The notes under the pieces: model-generated
The model's input: only the letters and a program-made list of their open reading frames with translations
Databases searched by the model: none
What the model was told of the DNA's origin: nothing
From: Clostridium ganghwense
Lineage (GTDB): Bacteria > Bacillota > Clostridia > Clostridiales > Clostridiaceae
Assembly (NCBI RefSeq): GCF_026735165.1
Contig: NZ_JAPQES010000001.1
Span: 558,001 to 622,000, forward strand
Length of the DNA: 64,000 bases
Direction: 5' to 3'
Part shown: positions 38,375-48,034 of the stretch, one piece after another
How the letters are laid out: each line of letters opens with the position of its first letter
How positions within the stretch are numbered: position 1 is the stretch's first letter
Position numbers and translations under genes: made by a program

Positions 38375-41300
38375 TTAACAAACTTTTTTAGCTTCTACAA
38401 TTAACGTAACGTTTTTAAATATTCTTCTCTTATCTATTAACCTAACAAACACATCTTCGACTATTCCCTCTACCTTAAGCTGTATACATTTCTTATAATC
38501 AGCAGGTAATACAATAAATGTACTAAATGGCACATCAAACTCTGCTGCATGTACAGACTGGGTAGGTTCATCTGCAATATAAACAATTTTTTGTTTCAAC
38601 TTACCCTCTACAATCAATTTCCATCCCGTTAGTGTCTGTCCTTCATAAGATGTTATGATTGAAGTTTTTATTAAATTTGTATAGGTTATTTCAACATCTA
38701 CAATTACTTCTAATATCTCTTCCATATCTGGCTTTTGACTTGGTATTATTAAATTTTCATCTACACTAAACTGCTTAAACATTCTAACATCTACATAAGT
38801 TATTACTTCATTACTTTCTATACTTATCTTACGCTGTGTTTCAATAATATAAGTTCCATTAATAGTAGCTTTATTTATTAATTTTGGTGGACATGGTTTA
38901 GATACTATTTTTACCTGGAAAGTTATTGTTTTAGATTCTCCTGGTTCTATACTTCCAAGATTTACATTTTGTACTGGTTGACTTCCTACTAATACAGTTC
39001 CCTCTGGTATTATATCATTGAAAATAACATTATCTATAGTTATATCTCCAGTATTTTTTATAACTACAGTATAAGTTAAAATATCTCCTACATTAGCCAT
39101 ATCTTTATCTACTGTTTTTATAGCTTCTAATTGAACTTTTACTAATTCTGTTTCTACTGGATTACTGGTTACAGGATCTCTTGGTTGCAACTGACCATCT
39201 AATTCAACATCAAAAGTTACTAATGCAGTATTTTCTGCCTTTGGTTCATTAGGTGGTTCTGGTATAGCTACAACTTTTACATTGAATTTAATAGTAACTA
39301 TTTGACCAGGTACTATACTTCCAATATCTACTCCTTCTTCTGGACTAGAATCTACTTGAACTCCATCTACTGTTAAGCTTCCTTCTACAAACTCTGTTCC
39401 ATCAGGAACATTATCGCTAAACACTACATTTTCAGCTGTTACATTACCATTATTTATAATTGTTACTGTATAGTGTAGTATATCCCCTATAGTTGCAACT
39501 GCTTCCTCTACTGATTTTATTGCCTCTATTTTTATTAATTTTACAGGTGTAGTCACTTCGTCTGTAACAGGATTTCCTTCTCTGATTGGTCCACCTGGGA
39601 ATAAACTATATGAAGGTATAGCCACAGCTGCATTTGTTATTTCCGATGGAGAAGGTGGTAAACTTAAAATCTTAACTTTATAGCTAAATATTACTGAAGA
39701 TTGTGGTGACATTCCTGTTATATCTACATCTATTAAAGTACTATCAGGTACAGTGTTATTAGTTACTGTAGCTGATCCACTTATTAAATTAAAGCTTCCT
39801 GTTACATACTGCGTTACTGCTGGTAATGTGTCTGTAAATTTAATATCAACCGGTACCGTTGATTTATTTGTTATTTGAACTGTATAAGTTAAATTCTGTC
39901 CTACCTCTACAAAAGTTTTATTTGATGTTTTAAGAATTTCTACTTCTATCTCTTGAACAGTTGTAGTTACTACATTACTTGGTATATCTGTTTTACTTAA
40001 AGTAGGTGGCAATTGTGGATCTAAACTATATTTAAAGTTTGCATGGGCTATATTATCTATTTTACCTGATTGAGGTCTACTAATTACTTCTGCATCAAAT
40101 TGTATTGTTACAACATTAGGATTTGCCCTTACAATGCTTATCTTTACATAACTTGGGTTTGTTCCTGTTACAGTGTCCCCTATCTGTTGTGGAGTAACTA
40201 CTAATGTTCCAGGTACAAACTGCAAATCAGAAGAAAGTATATCTATCACTTCAACATCATGTGCATCTACTGTTCCTGTATTTTCTACAGTCACTGTATA
40301 AGTTATAATATCTCCTACTTCAGCAAACTCATCTGATACTGATTTTGTTAATTTTATTTCCGCAATTTCTACTTGAGTATTTACCACATTGCTATTCTCT
40401 GGCCCTGCTGGTTGTCCTGGTCCTGGTTCATTTGGGTCTAATTTAAAGTTATAAGTTACTGAACCCTCATTTGGTATATTTACAGCACTTGTCAAATCTG
40501 GATCTATCCTTACCTTAAAACTAGCTACAACCTGGCTATTACTTGGAATAGTTCCTATAAATGCCCCAGGGAATACAGTAGGATTCTGAGTAGGATCAAG
40601 TGAAAATGAACCTTGAACAAAGGTAGTATTTGCAGGTAGTGGATCATATAAATATACATTTGTTATAGGAACACTACTTTGGTTGTTTATTGTAAATGTG
40701 TATGTTAATTCCTCTCCAGGCTCTGCAAATAATTTATTAACTGCTTTTGTTAAACTAACTTTTATCTCCTCTACATTTAATGTGAACGTATCCTCAGCTT
40801 GACCTGTTTTTGTTTCTTGACCTATTTGATAATTAAAATCTACTGTAACTGTATTGTCTAACTTTTTATCTGGAGGTAGTGATGTAATATCTACATCATA
40901 AGTTATTGTTATTGATTCATTTGGCTGTAATGTTGTGTTTAAAGGTATATTAGTTATATCTGGACTTGTATATCCAGGTGGTTGTATAGTATCATTAAGA
41001 TTAGTAAGTGTTACAGGTACATTTCCAGTATTAGTTATCTCTACTTCATACGTTACTGTATCTCCTACTTTTGCGTACGTTATATCTCCCATAGTTCCCT
41101 TATTTACATCTATCTTACCTTCTTGAACTATAGTAGTTACTTCTTCACTTTCAACAGGTGGTTTTGGATCACCATCTACTGTATAAATAGCAGTTGCACT
41201 ATTTTTTATTTCATATGGCGCAGGTGGTAGAGTATCAACGCTAACTTCTATGTTAATATCTACAGTTGCGCCTATCGGTACAGGATTTACCACTATCGTT

Positions 41301-44300
41301 ACATTTTTTCCAATTACTTGTTGGGATACTTTAGTTGCTCCAACTACCGTTGCATTTACAAAGCTTGTTTCATTTGGTATAGTATCATTTATTTGTACAT
41401 TTGTCAGGTCTACTTGCCCATTGTTAGTTATACTTATTGTGTAAATTAAATTTTCTCCTAGTTCTACAAATTGAGGTGCACTCTTAGTAATTATTAAAGA
41501 TGCTACATTAGTTTCTACAATATTACTGTCTCTTGTTTCAGTTCTAGGAGGTTCATTTGGATCTACTCTATAAATAAAATCAACAGTACCTTGATTTGTA
41601 ATAGGATTTTGTGTTATTGATTCTACTTTTACTTTAAATGTTATAGTTATTTTATTTAATGGTTTAAACTGACCGTTTACTATAACTTCTACTCTTTCTG
41701 GTGGTATAGCTATATATTGTTTTGATATAGTCGGAGCTGGAATTATATTTGTAGTTACATTAAGTGAGTTTGCTACATAACTTGTTCCAGTTGGTATTAA
41801 ATCAGTAAACGTTACAGTATCTATATTTACTGTTCCTGTATTTGTTATCTCTACTGTATAAGTTAATATATCTCCTACTGCAGCATTTTGTTTATCAACA
41901 TCTTTTACAACTGAAATATCTGGTGTTTGTATATTTACTGTGTACGAATCTTGTTCTTGACCAGTTACTGTTTGCTGACCTACTTGATAATTAAAATCTA
42001 TTGTAACTGTATTGTCTATTTTAGGGTTTAATCCTGGAGGTACAGCTGTAATATCTACATCATAAGTTATTGTTGTTGACTGTTGTGGCTGTAATGTTAT
42101 ATTTAAAGGCATATTAGTTGTATTTGGATTTGTATATCCTGGTGGTTGAATAATATCATTAAGATTAGTAAGTGTTACAGGTACATTTCCAGTATTAGTT
42201 ATCTCTACTTCATAAGTTACTGTATCTCCTACTTTTGCATTTGATATATTTCCCACAGTTCCCTTAATTACATCTATCTTACCTTCTACAACAGTACTTG
42301 TTGCTGTGTCTATTACAGGTGGTTTTTCATCACCATCAACTGTAAATATTGCAGATATAAAGTTTGTTATTTCATATGGGTCAGGTGGTAAAGTATTCAC
42401 TTTAACAGTTATAGTAACAGTTACTGTAGAGTTTATCGGGATAGAGGCTACTTGTAACGTTATTATTTGGCCTACTTGACTTATAAAAGTTGCTCCAGTT
42501 ACACTTACAAAACTTGTTCCAGGTGGTATAGTATCTATTAATTGTACATTTGTTAATGGTACTTCACCATTATTAGTCAAACTTATTGTATAAGTTAAGT
42601 TTTCACCTAGTTCTACAAAAGGAGGAGCAGTTTTAACAACTTGTAACGATGCTATATTAGTTTCTACAGTATTACTATCTTCACTTTCAGTTCCAGTACT
42701 TTGTTCTCCTATTTTGTAAATATAGTCAACTGTTGCATGATTTGGAGTAGGGTTTGGTGGTATTGAATTTACTTGTACCTCAAATTCTATGGTTATTGTC
42801 TCTGTCGGTGTATCTGGGTCTGGTGGTATTGGATCTAATTCTCCTATCACTGTAACTTCTACTCTTGCTGGTGGTGTAGCTATATAGTTTGCTGTTATAG
42901 TAGGCGGTGGAGATATATTTGTAGTTACATTAAGGGAATCTGGTACATAACTTGATCCAGTTGGTATTAAGTCAGTAATATCTACTTGTGTTATTGTTGT
43001 ATTTCCTGGGTTTGTTATATCTATTGTATATTTTAATATATCGCCTATTGCTGCATTTGCTTTATCAACACTTTTTTCAACTAAAATATCTGGTAATACA
43101 ATTTTAGTTGTAGCTGAATTACTTTCTGGTGATGTTAGTGAAACTGGTTGTTGAGGATCAAATAAATTTACATAATTAATAGTTGCTTCATTTATAATTG
43201 TTTCAGGAGGTACAACAATACTTCCTTTGTGCGTAGCATTAACAGTAACTATAAGTGGATTTCCTAGTACCGGTGGAGGTCCTGCAGGTATTGATAAACC
43301 TAATAAACCAGGTTGAAATATTATTTTTTTATTGATAGTATCGATTGTTGGTGGTGGTAATGGTGGTGTTGTAATTGGTGTTGTAGTAATAATAAAGCTA
43401 GTACTATCAAAATAGTCAAACAAATTTGGGTCAACAAGTTCTATGTCATATGCTGGTTGATCTCCAAAATTTGTAATAGTATAAGTGAATACTACGGTAC
43501 CACCTGGTTCTATAAAGGTTTGAGTAGAACCATCAACTTCCTTCTCTACTAATAAAAATGGGGAATTAGCTGGTAAAACTGCTAGTGTAGTACAAGTATC
43601 TAATATATAAGGATTTTGATCAGTAGCAAAAATTTCATCTGAGTAAGTTGCAGTAAAATCTATAGCAAAGGCTCCGGGACTAATTGGAGTATAATTTAAA
43701 ACATCAAATGTTATTGTATCTCCTCCATCTAAAGTTATATTGCTCCAAGTTAAAGTATCCCCTATAATACTAGTTGGTGCTATACTAAAATTGCTAGGAG
43801 TCATTCCTGAAAGTAATGTAACTGATATGGTTGCATTTTTAGCTTGAGCTCCACCAATATTTTTAATTGTAAAAGTTAAGTTTTTAGGATTCCCATCAGC
43901 TACTATAGCATTGGGGTTTATTGTTAAATCTATAAATGGTTTTGTAACTGATAAAAATACTGAATTTAATACGAACTTAGTATACATATCTTCTTGATCA
44001 TCGGTATAAGGTATCTTAGTTTCGTATGAATGACCACCTTGATATACTATTGCTCCTGAACCATTAGCATTTGGGTCAAATATACTTCCTTGATATTGAC
44101 CTGCTACCATTAAATCATATTGTATACTATTTTCTATAAAATATGCCAATACATCAGTAAGTGGTTTATAGCTTGTTAAACTATTTTCCCAAGTCTGTAC
44201 ACTTCCTCCTGGTAAATCTTGAGGGTCATCTGTTGGCACAGCTTGAAGAAGTGGATTTGTAGCTTCTGATGTGTTTATAAAGAAGTCATCACCTTTGTTT

Positions 44301-45127
44301 TCATCAATAATACCACTAGTAGTTAAAAATAATGCATTATCTTCTATTGATGGTATAGATTCACACATAGAATGTAAAATTCCACCAAGCCTAATGAATT
44401 CATCTAAATTTGGTAAAGTATTTGGATTATCAATCCAAACGCCTTCACTTGTATGAGGTGATATAAATATATCATAAGCTAACTTTTGACAGGTTGTTTG
44501 ATATGTGTTACCAAAGAAAGCTCCATTAGCAATTTCATCCTCGTCTAATATACTTATATTATTACTAGTCCACTCAGGTACCGTTGTATAAGTTCCAGAT
44601 AAAGCATAATAATCAGGAAGTCCTGCTGCATCTAAATAATCTCTAACAATACCATTATTGTTATCTTCAACAGAAATTCTTGGTGGTCTTATGAGTTTTG
44701 CTATTGTATTTATTGTAGCTTGATTGACAAGCTCATGAATAGTTACTACAGTATTTTTTTTAGGATCAGGGTCAGGATCAGTGTTAGCAGTAATCCAAGC
44801 ATCTATGAGAGTTTTTGCATATGCTAAATCATCTGATTGTATAATAAATGGTCCTCCACTATACGCTCTAGCTGCAGGACCATCAGCAGTATTATACCCT
44901 CTAGTGGTTGCTGTAAAATCAACAGTTGTAAAAGCTGTTTTATTAGGATCTATAGCCCAATAAACATAAATAGGTTCATAATTAGGATCAGTATTTATTA
45001 TATTTTCATAAAGCAGTCTAAAAATTAAGCCATATGCTTTATACATACCATTATCTTGATAGGTTGCATCCATTGGTACAATTAAAGTCCCAACTGGAAA
45101 TGTTACTGGTACTGGTTGATAAGCCAT
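38375..45127 (-). CDS. Giant DUF11-repeat protein with C-terminal SPOCS domain
   Basis: A 2250-residue protein, the largest in the window. Residues 1-400 form an N-terminal domain I do not recognise (starts TFPVGTLIVPMDATYQDNG; contains LGGILHSMCESIPSIEDN). Residues about 400-2110 hold roughly 13 DUF11-type immunoglobulin-like repeats of 115-150 residues, each opening near K-(x)n-GDILTYTV-I-N-G. Residues about 2112-2250 are a SPOCS domain with ADEPTQSVHAAEF and DKRRIFKNVTLIVEA. There is no signal peptide, sortase motif or membrane span. Three repeats (about 680-1067) are duplicated in tandem (about 1068-1455). AAAGGAG precedes the ATG. Third gene after two small SPOCS genes. Likely a fibrous spore-surface component docked by its SPOCS end (inference). 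Confidence 0.88.
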   Translation of the reverse strand: MAYQPVPVTFPVGTLIVPMDATYQDNGMYKAYGLIFRLLYENIINTDPNYEPIYVYWAIDPNKTAFTTVDFTATTRGYNTADGPAARAYSGGPFIIQSDDLAYAKTLIDAWITANTDPDPDPKKNTVVTIHELVNQATINTIAKLIRPPRISVEDNNNGIVRDYLDAAGLPDYYALSGTYTTVPEWTSNNISILDEDEIANGAFFGNTYQTTCQKLAYDIFISPHTSEGVWIDNPNTLPNLDEFIRLGGILHSMCESIPSIEDNALFLTTSGIIDENKGDDFFINTSEATNPLLQAVPTDDPQDLPGGSVQTWENSLTSYKPLTDVLAYFIENSIQYDLMVAGQYQGSIFDPNANGSGAIVYQGGHSYETKIPYTDDQEDMYTKFVLNSVFLSVTKPFIDLTINPNAIVADGNPKNLTFTIKNIGGAQAKNATISVTLLSGMTPSNFSIAPTSIIGDTLTWSNITLDGGDTITFDVLNYTPISPGAFAIDFTATYSDEIFATDQNPYILDTCTTLAVLPANSPFLLVEKEVDGSTQTFIEPGGTVVFTYTITNFGDQPAYDIELVDPNLFDYFDSTSFIITTTPITTPPLPPPTIDTINKKIIFQPGLLGLSIPAGPPPVLGNPLIVTVNATHKGSIVVPPETIINEATINYVNLFDPQQPVSLTSPESNSATTKIVLPDILVEKSVDKANAAIGDILKYTIDITNPGNTTITQVDITDLIPTGSSYVPDSLNVTTNISPPPTITANYIATPPARVEVTVIGELDPIPPDPDTPTETITIEFEVQVNSIPPNPTPNHATVDYIYKIGEQSTGTESEDSNTVETNIASLQVVKTAPPFVELGENLTYTISLTNNGEVPLTNVQLIDTIPPGTSFVSVTGATFISQVGQIITLQVASIPINSTVTVTITVKVNTLPPDPYEITNFISAIFTVDGDEKPPVIDTATSTVVEGKIDVIKGTVGNISNAKVGDTVTYEVEITNTGNVPVTLTNLNDIIQPPGYTNPNTTNMPLNITLQPQQSTTITYDVDITAVPPGLNPKIDNTVTIDFNYQVGQQTVTGQEQDSYTVNIQTPDISVVKDVDKQNAAVGDILTYTVEITNTGTVNIDTVTFTDLIPTGTSYVANSLNVTTNIIPAPTISKQYIAIPPERVEVIVNGQFKPLNKITITFKVKVESITQNPITNQGTVDFIYRVDPNEPPRTETRDSNIVETNVASLIITKSAPQFVELGENLIYTISITNNGQVDLTNVQINDTIPNETSFVNATVVGATKVSQQVIGKNVTIVVNPVPIGATVDINIEVSVDTLPPAPYEIKNSATAIYTVDGDPKPPVESEEVTTIVQEGKIDVNKGTMGDITYAKVGDTVTYEVEITNTGNVPVTLTNLNDTIQPPGYTSPDITNIPLNTTLQPNESITITYDVDITSLPPDKKLDNTVTVDFNYQIGQETKTGQAEDTFTLNVEEIKVSLTKAVNKLFAEPGEELTYTFTINNQSSVPITNVYLYDPLPANTTFVQGSFSLDPTQNPTVFPGAFIGTIPSNSQVVASFKVRIDPDLTSAVNIPNEGSVTYNFKLDPNEPGPGQPAGPENSNVVNTQVEIAEIKLTKSVSDEFAEVGDIITYTVTVENTGTVDAHDVEVIDILSSDLQFVPGTLVVTPQQIGDTVTGTNPSYVKISIVRANPNVVTIQFDAEVISRPQSGKIDNIAHANFKYSLDPQLPPTLSKTDIPSNVVTTTVQEIEVEILKTSNKTFVEVGQNLTYTVQITNKSTVPVDIKFTDTLPAVTQYVTGSFNLISGSATVTNNTVPDSTLIDVDITGMSPQSSVIFSYKVKILSLPPSPSEITNAAVAIPSYSLFPGGPIREGNPVTDEVTTPVKLIKIEAIKSVEEAVATIGDILHYTVTIINNGNVTAENVVFSDNVPDGTEFVEGSLTVDGVQVDSSPEEGVDIGSIVPGQIVTIKFNVKVVAIPEPPNEPKAENTALVTFDVELDGQLQPRDPVTSNPVETELVKVQLEAIKTVDKDMANVGDILTYTVVIKNTGDITIDNVIFNDIIPEGTVLVGSQPVQNVNLGSIEPGESKTITFQVKIVSKPCPPKLINKATINGTYIIETQRKISIESNEVITYVDVRMFKQFSVDENLIIPSQKPDMEEILEVIVDVEITYTNLIKTSIITSYEGQTLTGWKLIVEGKLKQKIVYIADEPTQSVHAAEFDVPFSTFIVLPADYKKCIQLKVEGIVEDVFVRLIDKRRIFKNVTLIVEAKKVC

Positions 45128-45154
45128 CTTGTTTTTCTCCTTTCTTTTTTATAT

Positions 45155-45655
45155 CTAGCAAGCAAAGGTTACATCTATAAGCAATGTTATATTTTTAAAA
45201 ATAGTTCTATTATCTTTTTGTTCTGCATATATATCTTCTATATATGGGGTAACTATTATCTTATTAGCCTTCAAAAGCCTCTCAATTGGAATATTGTTAA
45301 CATACTTAGGAACAATAACAAATACACTTTGCATAACATCTTCATAGTGAGCGGCATGGGCAGGTTGAGTTGTTTCATCAGCTACATATGACACTTTTTC
45401 CTTAAGCTTAAGTTCCATTATTAATTTTTTCCCACTTAAAAGCTGTCCTTCAAAGGATTTTGCACATGGAGTATCTGCAAGACGCATGGATACTATTTCT
45501 GGTTCAACCATAATAGATATTACTTGTTCTATATCTGGTTTTTGTGGTGGTATCTTTATAATTTCTGGGATAGATATTTCAGTAAAATACATAGGCTTTT
45601 CTGGTAGCTCACTTGCAACTCCTAATGTGCTTATAGGTTCTTTCTTTTCTTCCAT
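45155..45655 (-). CDS. Single-domain SPOCS (DUF3794) protein
   Basis: A 166-residue protein with a charged N terminus (MEEKKEPISTLG) and one SPOCS domain: IPEIIKIPPQKPDIEQVISI, GQLLSGKKLIMELKLKEKVSY, ADETTQPAHAAHY near 97-109, and DNRTIFKNITLLIDVTFAC at the end. It is closer to the domain of 36755 than to 36254, sharing the longer loop VPKYVNNIPIERLL. Lies between another SPOCS gene and the giant DUF11 gene with 27- and 17-bp gaps, in one operon. Confidence 0.87.
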   Translation of the reverse strand: MEEKKEPISTLGVASELPEKPMYFTEISIPEIIKIPPQKPDIEQVISIMVEPEIVSMRLADTPCAKSFEGQLLSGKKLIMELKLKEKVSYVADETTQPAHAAHYEDVMQSVFVIVPKYVNNIPIERLLKANKIIVTPYIEDIYAEQKDNRTIFKNITLLIDVTFAC

Positions 45656-45672
45656 AAACTTTTTCCTCCCTT

Positions 45673-46155
45673 CTATAGAACACGTGCAACTAATAAAATA
45701 GTTGTATTTTTAAATATTTGCCTTTTTCCAATCTTCTCTGCATAAATATCTTCAATATATCCCTCTATACTTACGCATGTGCCTTCTTCATAATCTGGAG
45801 GAAGCACAATAAACACACTTATAGGCACATTAAAATGAGCTGCATGGATAGGTTGAGTAGCTTGGTCTGCTACATACTGTACCACTTGTTTTAATTCACC
45901 CTCTATAATTACCTTCCATCCTGTTAATCGCTGCTCATCTAAAGAAATTGCAACAGGAGTCTTTATAACTTTTGTACTTGTTATAACTAATTCTGATTTA
46001 ACCTTTACAATCTGTTCTATATCTGGCTTAGCTGTAGGTATGTCCAATGTTTCTTGAACATTAAACTCTTTAATTGGTGCATATTTTTCAGTAAATTGTG
46101 GAATAAAGTCAGCTACTCCATCATACTCTACTAAATTTTTTACTATACTTGCCAT
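45673..46155 (-). CDS. Single-domain SPOCS (DUF3794) protein
   Basis: A 160-residue protein of the same layout as 36254 and 37717: MASIVKNLVEYDGVADF, then FNVQETLDIPTAKPDIEQIV, GWKVIIEGELKQVVQYVADQ, the hallmark in the form QATQPIHAAHF, VPISVFIVLPPDY, and GKRQIFKNTTILLVA at the end. It starts the operon that ends with the giant DUF11 gene. Its upstream region (46156-46302) should hold that operon's promoter; I could not assign a clear sigma factor signature there. Confidence 0.88.
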   Translation of the reverse strand: MASIVKNLVEYDGVADFIPQFTEKYAPIKEFNVQETLDIPTAKPDIEQIVKVKSELVITSTKVIKTPVAISLDEQRLTGWKVIIEGELKQVVQYVADQATQPIHAAHFNVPISVFIVLPPDYEEGTCVSIEGYIEDIYAEKIGKRQIFKNTTILLVARVL

Positions 46156-46302
46156 TTAATCACTTCCTAAAGTTTTTTCAGTATTGATAGGCTTTAAAAA
46201 TATCTAATTTAAGAATATTTTTTAAATATTCTTAAATTAATCGCTCATTATAATATATTCTCTCAAAATCCTTATGTTACATTGAAAGTTACACAAAAAA
46301 CA

Positions 46303-46345
46303 ATAGCAGCCAGTTTATGTATAAAAACTATAAACTGGCTGCTAA
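46303..46345 (-). terminator. Intrinsic terminator after nth
   Basis: On the minus strand, AGCAGCCAGTTTAT pairs perfectly with ATAAACTGGCTGCT, followed by TTGTTTTTTG. A strong terminator separating nth from the SPOCS cluster. Confidence 0.9.
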
Positions 46346-46370
46346 ACAAACCCTAATTCCATTTTAAATA

Positions 46371-46994
46371 TTAAAATCGTTGCTCACAATATGGAGCTAT
46401 AGGACAAGTTTTACATTCTGGCTTTCTTGCCTTACATATCTTTCTTCCATGCCATATAATATAATGGTGTGCATCACTCCACATATCTTTTGGTATATTC
46501 TTCATAAGCTGTTTTTCAACTTCATTAACATTTTTTCCATTAGCAAGTCCTATCCTATTTGATACCCTAAACACATGAGTATCTACTGCAATAGCAGGTA
46601 CTCCAAAAGCATTAGAAAGTACTACATTAGCAGTTTTTCTTCCAACTCCAGGAAGATTTATTAACTCCTCCATTGTGCTTGGAATTTTACCGCTATACTT
46701 ATTTAAAATAGTATTAGAAGCAGCTAAAATATTCTTGCTTTTATTTCTATACAATCCACAGCTTTTTATTTTCTCTCCTAACTCACTTTCATTTAAAGTT
46801 ATCATTTTTTCTGGAGTATTATACTCCTTGTATAACTCATTTGTAACCAAATTTACTCTCTCATCTGTACATTGAGCAGATAATATTGTTGAAACTAATA
46901 ATTCATAAGGAGATTTAAATTCTAATCCACATTTAACACCTTTATAAGTTTTACTTAATATATCAAGTACTTTTTTTATATTATCTTTTTTCAT
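46371..46994 (-). CDS. nth: Endonuclease III (DNA glycosylase/AP lyase)
   Basis: A 207-residue base-excision repair enzyme removing oxidised pyrimidines. The helix-hairpin-helix LINLPGVGRKTANVVLSNAF lies near residues 107-126 and holds the catalytic Lys. The catalytic Asp is in VDTHVFRVSNRIG near 135-147. The 4Fe-4S cluster motif C-x6-C-x2-C-x5-C ends the protein (CKARKPECKTCPIAPYC). Length is normal. AGGTGA precedes the ATG. Confidence 0.96.
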   Translation of the reverse strand: MKKDNIKKVLDILSKTYKGVKCGLEFKSPYELLVSTILSAQCTDERVNLVTNELYKEYNTPEKMITLNESELGEKIKSCGLYRNKSKNILAASNTILNKYSGKIPSTMEELINLPGVGRKTANVVLSNAFGVPAIAVDTHVFRVSNRIGLANGKNVNEVEKQLMKNIPKDMWSDAHHYIIWHGRKICKARKPECKTCPIAPYCEQRF

Positions 46995-47188
46995 ACTTTA
47001 TCACCTACATCCAATAACTATTTAGTATATTTATTTTTATTAACTAAGATTTATTTTACCATAAAATAAAAAAAATAATCTATTCCTATAGATTTAAGGT
47101 ATAGACTATTTTTTATATCATACTTTACAATTATCATACTTGGATAAAAGTATATACTTTTTTATATTATCACATTTATATTTTCTTC

Positions 47189-47899
47189 TTATTTTTCTTT
47201 TAAATACTCTCCTCTATATTCTACTGGTAAAAGTTCTGCTATCTTTCCCATTAAAAAATTAAGAGCTCTTTCATCATACTCTTTACTTACCTCTTCTCTT
47301 TCTTTCTTAGGTAAATAAAATGGTTTACCTATCTTAACATTAATATCAGAATAATTGAACTTTTCTTTTTCCATTTTACCTTCTTTATTTATAGGTAAAA
47401 GTTTTTCTGTTCCAGTCATTCCTATAGGTACAATAGGTACTTTACACATTCTTGCAATTAAAATTATTCCTCTTTTAGCTTTAATTAATTTACCAGTTCT
47501 GCTTCTTGTTCCCTCTGGAAAAATAAGCATACTTCCACCATTCTTAATAATAGAAATAATTCTTTTTATACCTTCTTTATCAGCAGAATTGGGATGAATT
47601 GGCGTTGTCTTAACTATACTTACTCCCATACTAGTAAGAGAATTACTATTTAACTTAACACCAGCAACAAAGGTCACATCATCATCTTTAATAGCTCGTT
47701 GTAAAATTAATGCATCTGAATTACTTAGATGATTACATACATATATAACTGGTTTTTTTAAATCATTTAAATTTTCTTGATTTTGTACTGTTATATTAGC
47801 ATATTTATCTACATACCCATTTATTAACTTATAAGCTACAAACTTAACCAAGCTCTTTGGAAGATATCCTATAAGTTTAGTCATAGCTGGTGATATCAT
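47189..47899 (-). CDS. plsC: 1-acyl-sn-glycerol-3-phosphate acyltransferase
   Basis: A 236-residue membrane-associated acyltransferase for phosphatidic acid synthesis. The catalytic HX4D box is NHLSNSDAL near residues 55-63. The substrate-binding FPEGTRSRTGKL lies near 126-137, followed by VPIVPIGMTGTEKL. Basic residues are frequent. Probably monocistronic, between nth and cysE. AAGGTGG precedes the ATG. Confidence 0.92.
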   Translation of the reverse strand: MISPAMTKLIGYLPKSLVKFVAYKLINGYVDKYANITVQNQENLNDLKKPVIYVCNHLSNSDALILQRAIKDDDVTFVAGVKLNSNSLTSMGVSIVKTTPIHPNSADKEGIKRIISIIKNGGSMLIFPEGTRSRTGKLIKAKRGIILIARMCKVPIVPIGMTGTEKLLPINKEGKMEKEKFNYSDINVKIGKPFYLPKKEREEVSKEYDERALNFLMGKIAELLPVEYRGEYLKEK

Positions 47900-48034
47900 A
47901 ACTTAATTCCACCTTTCTTACTGTTCTCCTTAGTATACTATACCATAAGTTTAAACTTTTAAAAAGTATATCATCACATTGTTTTCAATAAGTGGAATTA
48001 ATTCCAATATAAATAAATATTTTCTACTCTTATA

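Noticed and set aside
38375-45127. CRISPR-like or microsatellite interpretation of the repetitive region, and plus-strand reading frames within it
   Set aside because: The repetition is a coding repeat of about 120-150 residues in one continuous 2250-codon frame. Plus-strand frames are short shadows without ribosome sites.
30257-46155. Naming the cluster as the known spore appendage locus
   Set aside because: DUF11 content recalls appendage proteins, but I cannot identify the specific appendage proteins here by sequence alone, and no collagen-like protein is present.
30257-46155. Prophage or recently acquired island
   Set aside because: No integrase, tRNA, flanking direct repeat or shift in base composition was seen.
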